NCBI RefSeq assembly: GCF_001988955.1
Contig: NZ_CP014263.1
Span: 5,733,679 to 5,797,678, forward strand
Reading direction: 5' to 3'
DNA length: 64,000 nt
Origin: Spirosoma montaniterrae
Lineage (GTDB): Bacteria; Bacteroidota; Bacteroidia; Cytophagales; Spirosomataceae
Part shown: in pieces, positions 26,067-34,421 of the stretch
Layout of the letters: the number at the start of each line of letters is the position of its first letter
Position numbering within the stretch: the first letter of the stretch is position 1
Notes under the pieces: model-generated
The model's input: only the letters and a program-made list of their open reading frames with translations
Told to the model about the DNA's origin: nothing
Databases searched by the model: none
Program-made: the position numbers and the translations under genes

Positions 26067-26103
26067 CACCCCACCCCCGTTCCCTCCCCGTTAGGGAGGG
26101 GTG
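26067..26103. repeat. REP-like element before the DPP-IV gene
   Basis: A half-size copy of the family (CACCCCACCCCCGTTCCCTC) with a short stem CCCTCCC / GGGAGGG followed by GTGTTTT. It lies 5 bp after the upstream stop codon and may act as that gene's terminator. Confidence 0.65.
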
Positions 26104-26121
26104 TTTTCTGATGTTTTTCGT

Positions 26122-26129
26122 TAAATTTG
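26122..26129 (+). promoter_or_regulatory. Putative -7 element of the DPP-IV-like gene
   Basis: TAAATTTG matches TAnnTTTG and lies 19 bp before the ATG at 26149, implying a very short leader. No clear -33 box is seen. Confidence 0.35.
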
Positions 26130-26148
26130 ACAAATAAACGTACTCTTC

Positions 26149-28392
26149 ATGCAGTGTCGTCTTTCTACCAACGGCTTACTGGCCGTGGCGTTGCTGATTG
26201 CCCACCTGGCAACGGCGCAAACAACCGCTACCAAAACCCGCTACCAGAATCTGAACGAAGCCCTGTCGGCGGGTGCCCAACTCAACGGAGCTTCCGGGCC
26301 GCGCTCGGTCAACTGGATCAACAGCGGTAATCAATTCTCGTTTATCGACGGGCAACAAACCATTAAAACGCTCGACCCGGCCACGCAAACCGAAACGGTG
26401 GTGTTTGATGGGCGGCAGCACAAATTTCCCGGCACCGACAAGCCCTTCAACTACGGCTCGTTTCAGTGGTCGAAAGACTCGAAAAACATCCTGTTTCAGA
26501 GCAACTTCCGGCCTGTTTACCGGCGGTCGGGGGTGTCGGATTATTACGTGTATTCGGTAGTCGATAAAGCCTTGAAACTCGTTGCCAAAGACGCACAAAC
26601 CGCCGAACTGGCTCCTGATGGCAGCAAAATCGGCTACGAACGGGGGGGCAATCTATTTGTATTCGATTTTGCCACCCAGCAGGAAACCCAACTCACCGAC
26701 GACCGGAACGCCGGACCGGCCAAACCGGCCTTCTATAACGGGCGGTTTGGCTGGGCCTACGAAGAGGAATTTGGTCTGGCGCAGGCGTGGGAATGGTCGC
26801 CCGATAGCAAGTTCATTGCTTTCTGGCAGACGGATGAGCGGCAGGTGCCTATTTACAGAATGACTGATTATAGAGGGTTTGATGAAAAGTATGACTCGCT
26901 ACCCTACCCCCGTGTGGGCGACGTTAACCCCACCGTTCGCATTGGTGTTATCGACGTAGCTAATCGCAGCTTACAGTGGATGAACGTTGCGCTGAACGAC
27001 GGCTATATTCCCCGCATTTACTGGACGTCGCAGGAAGGGCAATTAGCTTTGATACACCTCAACCGGAAACAAAACCATCTGCGTTTGTTTATGGCGAATG
27101 GCCGCACTGGCGAGGCCCAACAGATCATGGAAGAAACCTCGAACACCTGGATCGACGTGTTCGACTTCTTCGCGGGTATCAATCACCTGATTTATTTTCC
27201 GGCAGGCGTGAAGGAGTTCTACTGGGTATCGGATCGGGGCGGGTATTCGCATCTGTATCGGTATGATTATGCGGGTAAACTGCTGAATCAGATTACGAAA
27301 GGCCCGTGGGAAGTGACCTATGTTCATCACATTGACCCGAAGGCAAAGAAAGTTTTTTATACGTCGACCGAGGCCGCACCCACTGAGCGGCAGTTGTACG
27401 TAATCGACATCGACGGCAGGAACAAGCAGCGGCTTACTACCGTTGCCGGGCGGCACGCGGTCAATTTTTCGCCCAACGGTAAGTTCTTCATAGATCGGTA
27501 CTCAAACGTGCAAACGCCCACGCAGGTCGAACTCCGCGACATATCGGGCAAACTGCTCAAGCCGCTCGAAACCAATACGAAAGTTTCAGAATACGTGGCC
27601 GCACATACATTCGCCCCAAAAGAACTGTCGAGTTTCACGACCTCCGACGGGCAGCGCATCGATATTTCAATTATCAAGCCACTCGATTTCGACATCAACA
27701 AAAAATACCCGGTGGTGCTGGATATTTATGGTGGGCCGGGGGCGCAATCGGTGTATAACGAATGGGCGTCGTCGGGCTGGCATCAGTGGCTGGCGCAGTC
27801 GGGCTACATTGTGGTAGGCGTCAACAATCGAGGTAGTGGTGGCTATGGGCGCGATTTTGAGAAAATAGTCTATGAAAAACTCGGCAAGTACGAAAGTCAG
27901 GATTTTGTGGAAGCCGCCCGCTACATGGCCGCGCTGCCGTATGTCGATGGCAATCGTATGGCAATTCGAGGGCATAGCTACGGTGGTTATATGAGCAGCT
28001 ACACCATGTTGACACACCCCGGCGTTTTCCGCGTGTCGCTGGTAGGCGCACCCGTCACCGACTGGCGTCTCTACGACAGTATTTACACCGAACGGTACAT
28101 GGGCTTACTGCCCGAAAACGAGGAAAAATACAAAGCCAGTGCCGTAACGACCTACGCTAAAAATCTGGCGGGAAAAATGTTCATTGCCCATTCAACGATG
28201 GACGAAAACGTTCACGTCCGCAACACGTTTCAGTTGATGAACGCGCTCGAAGACGCAGGCAAGGATGCTGACCTGCGTATTTATCCGCCCGGCGCACACG
28301 GTGTAGCTTACAACCCGGCCAGTTATCAATTGCTGATGCAGCAATACATCAACTACCTCGAAGCTAACCTGAAGAGTGGTGCAGTGAATTAA
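26149..28392 (+). CDS. Dipeptidyl peptidase IV-type serine peptidase (S9B)
   Basis: A 747-aa exported peptidase that removes X-Pro or X-Ala dipeptides from peptide N-termini. The signal peptide ends at HLATAQ. The beta-propeller (DPPIV_N) includes the substrate-positioning loop YEEEFGLAQAWEWSPDSKF with the double glutamate typical of DPP-IV. The C-terminal alpha/beta hydrolase domain carries the triad Ser610 (GHSYGGYM), Asp685 (STMDENVH) and His717 (PGAHG). The enzyme is probably periplasmic or cell-surface and feeds on peptide nutrients. It is convergent with ruvA, 8 bp away. Confidence 0.93.
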   Translation: MQCRLSTNGLLAVALLIAHLATAQTTATKTRYQNLNEALSAGAQLNGASGPRSVNWINSGNQFSFIDGQQTIKTLDPATQTETVVFDGRQHKFPGTDKPFNYGSFQWSKDSKNILFQSNFRPVYRRSGVSDYYVYSVVDKALKLVAKDAQTAELAPDGSKIGYERGGNLFVFDFATQQETQLTDDRNAGPAKPAFYNGRFGWAYEEEFGLAQAWEWSPDSKFIAFWQTDERQVPIYRMTDYRGFDEKYDSLPYPRVGDVNPTVRIGVIDVANRSLQWMNVALNDGYIPRIYWTSQEGQLALIHLNRKQNHLRLFMANGRTGEAQQIMEETSNTWIDVFDFFAGINHLIYFPAGVKEFYWVSDRGGYSHLYRYDYAGKLLNQITKGPWEVTYVHHIDPKAKKVFYTSTEAAPTERQLYVIDIDGRNKQRLTTVAGRHAVNFSPNGKFFIDRYSNVQTPTQVELRDISGKLLKPLETNTKVSEYVAAHTFAPKELSSFTTSDGQRIDISIIKPLDFDINKKYPVVLDIYGGPGAQSVYNEWASSGWHQWLAQSGYIVVGVNNRGSGGYGRDFEKIVYEKLGKYESQDFVEAARYMAALPYVDGNRMAIRGHSYGGYMSSYTMLTHPGVFRVSLVGAPVTDWRLYDSIYTERYMGLLPENEEKYKASAVTTYAKNLAGKMFIAHSTMDENVHVRNTFQLMNALEDAGKDADLRIYPPGAHGVAYNPASYQLLMQQYINYLEANLKSGAVN

Positions 28393-28400
28393 CAGAGTTG

Positions 28401-28991
28401 TTACCGCAACGCCTGCCGGATTACGTCTTCGACTGTCAGGTTGGGATCGGCTCTTAGCGCGTCGTCCACGCTTTTTTCGGCGGTGAGTTTAGGGAAACCG
28501 AGGGCTACCAGCGCGGCCAGCGATTCTTCGCGCACGGGGTTGTTGGCTGGCTGTTGGCGGTAAGACGGGCCGTCGGGCACAACGCCTGCCCGCTTCATTT
28601 TGTCGCGTAGTTCAAGAATAATACGTTGGGCTGTTTTGGCTCCAATGCCCTTGATGGCCTGCACCGCCCGCACGTTTTCGCCCAGAATTGCCAGCCGTAA
28701 ATCAGCCGGTTGCATAGCCGAAAGCATACCAAGAGCCGTGTTTGGCCCCACGCCCGACACGCCAATCAAATCAAGAAAAAGCGATTTTTCATCTGCCGAA
28801 GCAAAGCCGTACAACGACTGCGAATCTTCGCGAAAGAGGTGGTGAATAAAAAGTTTAACACGGTCGCCACCGCCGGGCAGGGTAGCATATGTTTGTAAGG
28901 ATATATTGACCGAATAACCTACGCCATGTACGTCGATAATTACGTTGGTTGGCTCTTTGAAAGCCAGCAGCCCCTCTAAATAAGCGATCAT
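28401..28991 (-). CDS. ruvA: Holliday junction branch-migration protein RuvA
   Basis: A 196-aa protein that binds Holliday junctions as a tetramer and directs the RuvB motor. Domain I (MIAYLEGLLAFKEPTNVIID), the two helix-hairpin-helix segments (LIGVSGVGPNTALGML and IKGIGAKTAQRIILELRD) and the flexible linker followed by the RuvB-binding domain III (SLAALVALGFPKLTAEKSV) are all visible, with normal length. It stands alone; ruvB and ruvC are not in the window. Confidence 0.96.
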   Translation of the reverse strand: MIAYLEGLLAFKEPTNVIIDVHGVGYSVNISLQTYATLPGGGDRVKLFIHHLFREDSQSLYGFASADEKSLFLDLIGVSGVGPNTALGMLSAMQPADLRLAILGENVRAVQAIKGIGAKTAQRIILELRDKMKRAGVVPDGPSYRQQPANNPVREESLAALVALGFPKLTAEKSVDDALRADPNLTVEDVIRQALR

Positions 28992-29057
28992 TATAAAGCG
29001 AAAAAGCTTGTTTCTGAGTGAGTTAGAAACTATAAAGATACGAAAAACCCACGACTT

Positions 29058-30635
29058 TTATCCAACAATTAACTTCTGGCCGGGTCGGAGCGAGTTGCCC
29101 CGAATATTGTTCATGCGTTTGAGCCGGTCGATGGTCAGGCCATCGTACCGCTGGGCAATGTTCCAGAGCGTATCACCCTGCTGTACACGATGGTAGCGCG
29201 GTTTGTAGCGTTTGGTTTTAGCTGTTGATTCGGCTTTTTTTCGGGCTTTCGGGGTTCCCTGCTCAGCTAACTGCTCGGTGCGGGTTTCGGCTACCTCTTT
29301 CAGAATTACCAATTTCTGTCCACGCATCAATTTTGACGAACGCAGATGATTCCACCGTTTGAGGTCGTAGAGTTCAACGTTGAAACGGTCGGCAATATCG
29401 CCCAGGTTATCGCCCCGGCGCACTACGTAGGTTTGTTTGCGCGGCTTGCGTACCACCACCGTTTCCAGATCATCTTCGGGCGTGTCGGCGGGTTCGGCCT
29501 GTGCCAGTTGCTCACGCAACAGGGCGGGCGAAACCAACTCGTCGGCAGATGCTTTGGCTAACGGATTCTCGTTCATAACCGACCAGCCACCCGCCGAATC
29601 GGGCGCACCATTAACCGGCTCGGCATGGGCCATCAGCATGTGTGCCATTGCTACCGGAATCCGGCTTGCCGAATCCATGATGGCCCGCCGACGCGAGGCA
29701 AAATAGGCGTACTGCTCACGCGGCACCCGGAGCGGGTAGCGATTGGTGTACTCGGGCAGAATGGTTGTTGTAATAGCCGGGTTCATCTTTTGCAGATGCG
29801 CCAGTGGCATAGTACTGTGCTTAGCGAAGGACTCAAGGTTGAAATAACCCGTAATCTGAATGGTATCGTGCGGGATGGGCGCATCAAAATTTTCGCCAAA
29901 AATGCCGTGATCGTTGGCGTAGTGCATCAGGTACGTAAACGCCACAAATTGCGGCACGTAGCCCCGTGTTTCTTTGGGCAGCGCATCGTAGATCGTGTAA
30001 AACGTATCGCCCCCGCTCCGGCGCATAGCTCTTTTCACGGCACCGGGGCCACAGTTGTAGGCAGCCATAGCCAGTTCCCAGTCACCGAAAATAGTGTAGA
30101 GGTCGCGGAGGTAGCGGCAGGCAGCATCGGTAGCTTTCACAGGGTCCATGCGCTCGTCGATGTAATCGTCCTGGTACAACCGAAAATCACGACCGGTGCC
30201 GGGCATGAACTGCCACAAGCCACCTGCGCCCGCCCGCGAAATGGCACGCGGGTTCAGGGCCGATTCTACAATAGACAGGAATTTAAGCTCGTCGGGCATT
30301 CCGTGCTGAGCCAGCATTTTTTCATAGAGCGGAAAAAACAACGGCATTCGCTCCAGCATCAGCTTGGTAGAACTGGCTTTCCGAAACGTGAAATAGTCCA
30401 CATACGCCTGTACGGCCTTATGGTAATTGAGCGGGATGGTTTTCTGCAATTTCGCCAGCCGTTCGCGCAACAGACTGTCGGGTACGGTCGGCACGGCAGC
30501 TACCGTATCTTTCCGAACAATGCTGCTATCAGCGGCCACTACTTTGTCTTGAATCGTAGTCTTGGCGCGGCCCGTTGTCAGCAACAGGCTCAACACCACA
30601 CTCATCAGCCCCAGTCGTAACAGGCTACGGTTCAT
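29058..30635 (-). CDS. MltD-like membrane-bound lytic murein transglycosylase with LysM repeats
   Basis: A 525-aa exported enzyme that cleaves the glycan strands of peptidoglycan. The ATG at 30635 gives the signal MNRSLLRLGLMSVVLSLLLT; a TTG 9 bp earlier is less likely. The SLT domain has catalytic Glu124 in LSIVESALNP followed by AGAGGLWQFMPGTGR and MAAYNCGPGAVKRAM. Two C-terminal LysM domains follow (YVVRRGDNLGDIADRFNV and HRVQQGDTLWNIAQRYDG), which bind peptidoglycan. It ends at a simple gap before ruvA and is probably transcribed separately from gatA because a palindromic repeat lies between them. Confidence 0.9.
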   Translation of the reverse strand: MNRSLLRLGLMSVVLSLLLTTGRAKTTIQDKVVAADSSIVRKDTVAAVPTVPDSLLRERLAKLQKTIPLNYHKAVQAYVDYFTFRKASSTKLMLERMPLFFPLYEKMLAQHGMPDELKFLSIVESALNPRAISRAGAGGLWQFMPGTGRDFRLYQDDYIDERMDPVKATDAACRYLRDLYTIFGDWELAMAAYNCGPGAVKRAMRRSGGDTFYTIYDALPKETRGYVPQFVAFTYLMHYANDHGIFGENFDAPIPHDTIQITGYFNLESFAKHSTMPLAHLQKMNPAITTTILPEYTNRYPLRVPREQYAYFASRRRAIMDSASRIPVAMAHMLMAHAEPVNGAPDSAGGWSVMNENPLAKASADELVSPALLREQLAQAEPADTPEDDLETVVVRKPRKQTYVVRRGDNLGDIADRFNVELYDLKRWNHLRSSKLMRGQKLVILKEVAETRTEQLAEQGTPKARKKAESTAKTKRYKPRYHRVQQGDTLWNIAQRYDGLTIDRLKRMNNIRGNSLRPGQKLIVG

Positions 30636-30649
30636 AAGATTCAATTTTA

Positions 30650-30744
30650 GTGATGAGTGATGAATGATGAATGATGAGTTGGCTGACGCAAAAGGAAATA
30701 CACCGGCGTCAGCCTACTCATCACTCATCGTTTATCACTCATCG
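30650..30744. repeat. Palindromic repeat rich in GATGAGT words, overlapping the gatA 3' end
   Basis: The outer words GTGATGAGTGATGAATGATG and CACTCATCGTTTATCACTCA pair with each other. The inner stem GGCTGACGC / GCGTCAGCC closes the loop. The gatA stop codon (30725-30727) and its last residues TMSDKR lie inside the repeat. A related word series occurs inside the mutA gene (62938-62975). Confidence 0.65.
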
Positions 30745-32173
30745 TTAAAAAGTCACTCGTTAACTCTTTCGCCAACGCCACTAAACGCCCCTCCTGAAAA
30801 GGTGGAGCCATCAGTTGCAGCCCAATGGGCAGGCCGCTGGCGTCGGTGCCATTGGGTATCGAAATAGCCGGGTAGCCCACTACGTTGGCCTGCACTGTAA
30901 AAATATCGGCCAGATACATTTGCAGGGCATCCTCGGTCTTCTCCCCTAATTTAAATGCAGGTGTTGGTGTGGTAGGCGACAACAGAAAATCGTACTCCGC
31001 AAATACACGCTCGGTTTCTTCCCGAATCAGTCTTCGTACCTGTTGCGCCTTGGTGTAATACGCATCATAATAGCTGGCACTCAGCACAAACGTACCCAGC
31101 AAAATTCGCCGACGCACTTCAGAACCGAAGCCCGCCGTGCGACTTTTTTTGTACAACGACAAAAGGTCGGTAACAGATGCATCGCGGTAGCCATACCGTA
31201 CACCATCGAAGCGCGACAGGTTCGATGAGGCTTCGGCAGTAGTCAGAATGTAATACGTAGGCAATAACGAATCCAGCAACGACAGGTCGATGGGGTCAAC
31301 TACATAACCGGCCTGCCGCAACGAACTAATCCGTTGTTGGATGGCCTCGCGAATAGCCAGGTCAACCCCCTCACTTTCAACCCCATCCCGCAGATATGCA
31401 ATACGCAGCGGGCGCGACGCGGGCAACTGCGCCTGGGTGTAGGCATCAACCGGCTGGCTCGATACGGTGCTGTCGAAGTCGTCGGGGCCGGCCATAATTT
31501 CGAGTAATAGAGCCGCATCGTCGACCGTGTTGGCAATTGGGCCGATGCAATCGAACGACGACGCGTAGGCAATTAGTCCCCAGCGGCTGATGCGACCGTA
31601 GGTCGGTTTAAGACCCACTACGCCACAGAACGCGGCTGGCTGGCGCACAGAGCCACCCGTATCGGAGCCGATGCTGGCTAAGCAAAGACCGGCCTGAACG
31701 GCCACCGCCGAGCCGCCACTGCTGCCGCCCGGCACCCGGCTTGTATCAGCAGCATTGCGAACGGGACCAAACGCCGAGTTTTCGTTCGAGGAACCCATCG
31801 CAAACTCGTCACAGTTTTGCCGTCCGATGATAATCGCATCTTCATCGAGCAGACGCTGCACCGCCGTGGCCGTAAACTGGGCCGTGAAATTTTCGAGAAT
31901 ACGGCTTCCGGCCCGAACGCCGTGCCCGGCATAGCTAAGCACGTCTTTGATGCCAATAACCATACCGGCAAGCCGCCCGGCAGCGCCGTTGGTCAGTTTC
32001 TGGTCAATAACGTCGGCGTAGGCGAGGCTCTCGTCGGCGTATACCTCGGTAAACACGTTGAGATGCTGCTGTTCGGCAATGCGAACGAGGTAGTGTTCCA
32101 CCAACTGGCGGCAGGTAACAACTCCCGACCGGAGGTCGGTTTGAACAGCAGAAAAGCTACGGTATAGTGTCAA
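30725..32173 (-). CDS. gatA: Asp-tRNA(Asn)/Glu-tRNA(Gln) amidotransferase subunit A
   Basis: A 482-aa amidase subunit of the GatCAB complex, which converts mischarged Glu-tRNA(Gln) or Asp-tRNA(Asn) to the correct amide form. The amidase signature is complete: the catalytic lysine in VIGIKDVLSY and the serines in GGSSGGSAVAVQAG and GSDTGGSVRQPAAF. The start appears to be TTG at 32173 (MTLYRSFSAVQ), since no ATG or GTG is available upstream in frame before the palindrome. The extreme C-terminus is formed by repeat sequence. gatB and gatC are not in the window. Confidence 0.95.
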   Translation of the reverse strand: MTLYRSFSAVQTDLRSGVVTCRQLVEHYLVRIAEQQHLNVFTEVYADESLAYADVIDQKLTNGAAGRLAGMVIGIKDVLSYAGHGVRAGSRILENFTAQFTATAVQRLLDEDAIIIGRQNCDEFAMGSSNENSAFGPVRNAADTSRVPGGSSGGSAVAVQAGLCLASIGSDTGGSVRQPAAFCGVVGLKPTYGRISRWGLIAYASSFDCIGPIANTVDDAALLLEIMAGPDDFDSTVSSQPVDAYTQAQLPASRPLRIAYLRDGVESEGVDLAIREAIQQRISSLRQAGYVVDPIDLSLLDSLLPTYYILTTAEASSNLSRFDGVRYGYRDASVTDLLSLYKKSRTAGFGSEVRRRILLGTFVLSASYYDAYYTKAQQVRRLIREETERVFAEYDFLLSPTTPTPAFKLGEKTEDALQMYLADIFTVQANVVGYPAISIPNGTDASGLPIGLQLMAPPFQEGRLVALAKELTSDFLTMSDKR

Positions 32174-32193
32174 AACAACAGGGTTGGGTTACG

Positions 32194-32254
32194 GTAACGC
32201 GGCTGGAAAGCCGCAGATTGATGGTTAACACAAGCGGCTTTCCAGCCGCGTTAC
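32194..32254. repeat. Perfect 21-bp inverted repeat upstream of gatA
   Basis: GTAACGCGGCTGGAAAGCCG (from 32194) is followed 19 bp later by its exact reverse complement ending at 32254. The stem lies between the gatA start and the tatA terminator, so it may sit in the gatA leader RNA. Confidence 0.8.
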
Positions 32255-32263
32255 GGAGTAAGC

Positions 32264-32313
32264 AAAAACAGCTAATCGAGCGGCTCCGGCCTGGAAACGC
32301 TCGATTAGCTGTT
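32264..32313 (-). terminator. Intrinsic terminator of tatA
   Basis: A perfect 15-bp stem, AACAGCTAATCGAGC (32267-32281) with its complement at 32299-32313. On the minus strand it is followed by TTTTTG. It directly follows the tatA stop codon. Confidence 0.85.
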
Positions 32314-32328
32314 GGTGATGTCAAGTAC

Positions 32329-32538
32329 TTATTTTTTGATATCCGACTCTCTCAGACCGTCTTCAATGTTTTCGCGGACGTCTTTGGTAGCGTCTTTGAA
32401 TTCTTTGATGCCTTTGCCGAGACCCCGTGCCAGTTCGGGAATTTTCTTCGCACCGAACAACAGGAGCAACGCCAGAAAAATGAACACCATCTCCTGACCG
32501 CCCAAACCCATAAACGCTAAAATGCTTGCAGAAACCAT
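32329..32538 (-). CDS. tatA: Twin-arginine translocase subunit TatA/E
   Basis: A 69-aa inner-membrane protein that forms the pore of the Tat pathway. It has one N-terminal membrane helix (EMVFIFLALLLLFGAKKIPE) with the typical FGxxKxPEL hinge, an amphipathic helix (LARGLGKGIKEFKDATKDV) and a charged tail. It is monocistronic: a TAnnTTTG box lies upstream and a strong terminator downstream. tatC is not in the window. Confidence 0.95.
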   Translation of the reverse strand: MVSASILAFMGLGGQEMVFIFLALLLLFGAKKIPELARGLGKGIKEFKDATKDVRENIEDGLRESDIKK

Positions 32539-32561
32539 GACTCTCGGGATTTGAATGTATG

Positions 32562-32569
32562 CAAAACTA
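32562..32569 (-). promoter_or_regulatory. -7 element of tatA
   Basis: TAGTTTTG on the minus strand matches TAnnTTTG, 24 bp before the tatA ATG. Confidence 0.5.
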
Positions 32570-32676
32570 ATGAATTACGAATTACAATGCTCGCTTTACG
32601 ACGTAAAACTTACGAACGAAGACGGGTTTTCGATTCACCGAAATCATACATAGTAAAACTTATGTCGCTACGGATT

Positions 32677-33138
32677 CTACCCAATCCGAACTATTTCGGG
32701 TTGGCGAGGGGCTTTTTCCTTCGGGCTGTTATGTGTCATTTCCCACTGCCGGAACCGCTCAAGATCGTCGGTAATACCACTGAACAGCCACAACATCAGC
32801 GCAATATCATCGGTCAGACCAATAATCGGCAGAAAGTCGGGCAGAATGTCGAGGGGCGATACAAAGTAGATCAGCACGGCAATGATCCGGATCAGCGTTT
32901 TCCACGGAATCTGTCGGTAATCGCCTGATGCGTAGGCTTTTAACAGCCGCGTCACTACACCCAACTGCTCACGAAAAGCCGTTACGTTTTTGCCCGACAA
33001 TCCGCCACTTTTATCAAGGGCGTCGCGGACCAGTTTATACAGACTACGGCTGTTGCGGGCATACCGAACGGCACCAATATTAGCCCGTTTGAAAAAAATC
33101 GATGTTAAGACTCGGGTAATTAAACTCTTGTTTGCCAT
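32677..33138 (-). CDS. YkvA-like DUF1232 membrane protein
   Basis: A 153-aa protein with the short DUF1232 core, IAVLIYFVSPLDILPDFLPI followed by IGLTDDIALMLWLFSGI, which forms two closely spaced hydrophobic segments. Such proteins are widespread in bacteria and have no settled function. The N-terminal 80 residues are basic and helical. It lies 138 bp upstream of tatA in the same direction but with a separate tatA promoter between. Confidence 0.85.
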   Translation of the reverse strand: MANKSLITRVLTSIFFKRANIGAVRYARNSRSLYKLVRDALDKSGGLSGKNVTAFREQLGVVTRLLKAYASGDYRQIPWKTLIRIIAVLIYFVSPLDILPDFLPIIGLTDDIALMLWLFSGITDDLERFRQWEMTHNSPKEKAPRQPEIVRIG

Positions 33139-33271
33139 GTGTTTTACAGAAAGCGTGTGCCATTAGACTAACAGACGCTCAAAAAGTCAAGTGCTTAAGG
33201 AGTAAACAAAAAAACGCGAATTTTTGTCTAAAAAACGAGCCACAGGTCTCAAAGTTTTCTACAAACGGCTG

Positions 33272-33303
33272 TTGGTTTGTGTAGACGGAGGGCCGTACTT
33301 TTG
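33272..33303 (+). promoter_or_regulatory. Promoter of mdh
   Basis: A TTGG -33 element (33272-33275) and a TACTTTTG -7 element (33296-33303) are separated by 20 bp, the usual Bacteroidota arrangement. The ATG follows 35 bp later. Confidence 0.65.
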
Positions 33304-33337
33304 CGCTTCGTGTTAACCCTTTAATTTTGAATCCTGT

Positions 33338-34273
33338 ATGAAAGTGACCGTAGTAGGGGCCGGGGCGGTTGGAGCCACCTGTGCCGACAACATTGCCCGC
33401 CGGGAACTCGCCCACGAAGTAGTTTTGCTCGATATTAAAGAAGGCATCAGCGAAGGTAAATCGCTCGATATGCTACAGGCATCGACCCTGCTCGACTGCG
33501 ATGTAAAGCTGACCGGCTCAACCAATGACTACAGCAAAACTGCCGGGTCAGACGTGGTGGTGGTTACGTCGGGGTTGCCGCGTAAGCCGGGTATGACCCG
33601 CGAAGAACTCATCGGCATTAACGCGGGTATCGTGAAAGGTGTAACGCAGAATATCCTGCAACATTCGCCCGATGCCATTTTCATTATTATCTCGAACCCG
33701 ATGGATACGATGACGTATCTGGCTCTGAAAGCATCGGGTTTGCCCAAAAATCGGATTATCGGTCTGGGCGGTGCGCTCGATTCGGCCCGCTTCAAAACCT
33801 ATCTGTCGCTGGCAATGAACTGTTCGCCCAACGACATTCAGGCGTCGGTAATTGGTGGTCACGGCGACACGACCATGATTCCGCTAACGCGTTTAGCTAC
33901 CAAAGGCGGGGTGCCGGTGAATCATTTCCTGGATGATGAGACGCTGAAAAAAGTAGCTGCCGACACAATGGTGGGCGGAGCGACGCTGACGGGACTGATT
34001 GGTACGTCGGCCTGGTACGCGCCCGGTGCGGCTGGTGCCTACATGGTCGAAGCCATCGTGCGTGATCAAAAGCGCGTGATTCCGTCGTGCGTGTTGCTCG
34101 AAGGCGAATACGGCCAATCGGATATTTGCTTAGGCGTACCGGTTGTACTGGGCCGCAACGGCTGGGAAGAAATCATCGATTACAAACTGAACGACGAAGA
34201 GCAGGCAGCCTTCAACAAGTCAGCCGACGCCGTTCGGAATATGAACAACGTACTGAGTACGCTGGAAATCTGA
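33338..34273 (+). CDS. mdh: Malate dehydrogenase (LDH-like type)
   Basis: A 311-aa NAD-dependent enzyme that interconverts malate and oxaloacetate in the citric acid cycle. The dinucleotide loop GAGAVG (residues 7-12) is followed by Asp32-like LLDIKEG. The substrate arginines lie in GLPRKPGMTREEL, and the catalytic His175 in VIGGHGDTTM. Length and motifs fit the tetrameric LDH-like MDH group common in Bacteroidota. It has its own promoter and ends before two hairpins (34283-34354 and 34366-34396). Confidence 0.95.
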   Translation: MKVTVVGAGAVGATCADNIARRELAHEVVLLDIKEGISEGKSLDMLQASTLLDCDVKLTGSTNDYSKTAGSDVVVVTSGLPRKPGMTREELIGINAGIVKGVTQNILQHSPDAIFIIISNPMDTMTYLALKASGLPKNRIIGLGGALDSARFKTYLSLAMNCSPNDIQASVIGGHGDTTMIPLTRLATKGGVPVNHFLDDETLKKVAADTMVGGATLTGLIGTSAWYAPGAAGAYMVEAIVRDQKRVIPSCVLLEGEYGQSDICLGVPVVLGRNGWEEIIDYKLNDEEQAAFNKSADAVRNMNNVLSTLEI

Positions 34274-34282
34274 AAATACCCC

Positions 34283-34354
34283 CAACCCCCTGAAGGAGGC
34301 TAAACCATCTGGGTCCAAAAGCCCGGCAGCGGCCGACCGTCCTTCAGGGGGTTG
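34283..34354. repeat. 15-bp inverted repeat after mdh
   Basis: CAACCCCCTGAAGGA (34283-34297) pairs with its reverse complement at 34340-34354. This CCCCCTGAAGG word pair is a second G+C-rich palindrome type, different from the CCCCTCCCC family. Confidence 0.7.
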
Positions 34355-34365
34355 AGGGTAATAAG

Positions 34366-34396
34366 AAAGCCCCGCTGAATCATTCGGCGGGGCTTT
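34366..34396. terminator. Bidirectional terminator between mdh and the metzincin gene
   Basis: Stem AAAGCCCCGC (34366-34375) with GCGGGGCTTT (34387-34396) and an 11-nt loop. It carries short A and T runs on both sides, so it can serve the two convergent genes. Confidence 0.8.
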
Positions 34397-34421
34397 CCTG
34401 TGTAATAGTCTGGGCCAACTG

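Noticed and set aside
29625..30620. 331-codon plus-strand frame opposite the lytic transglycosylase
   Set aside because: It lies fully inside the LysM/SLT gene in antisense and shows no family resemblance.
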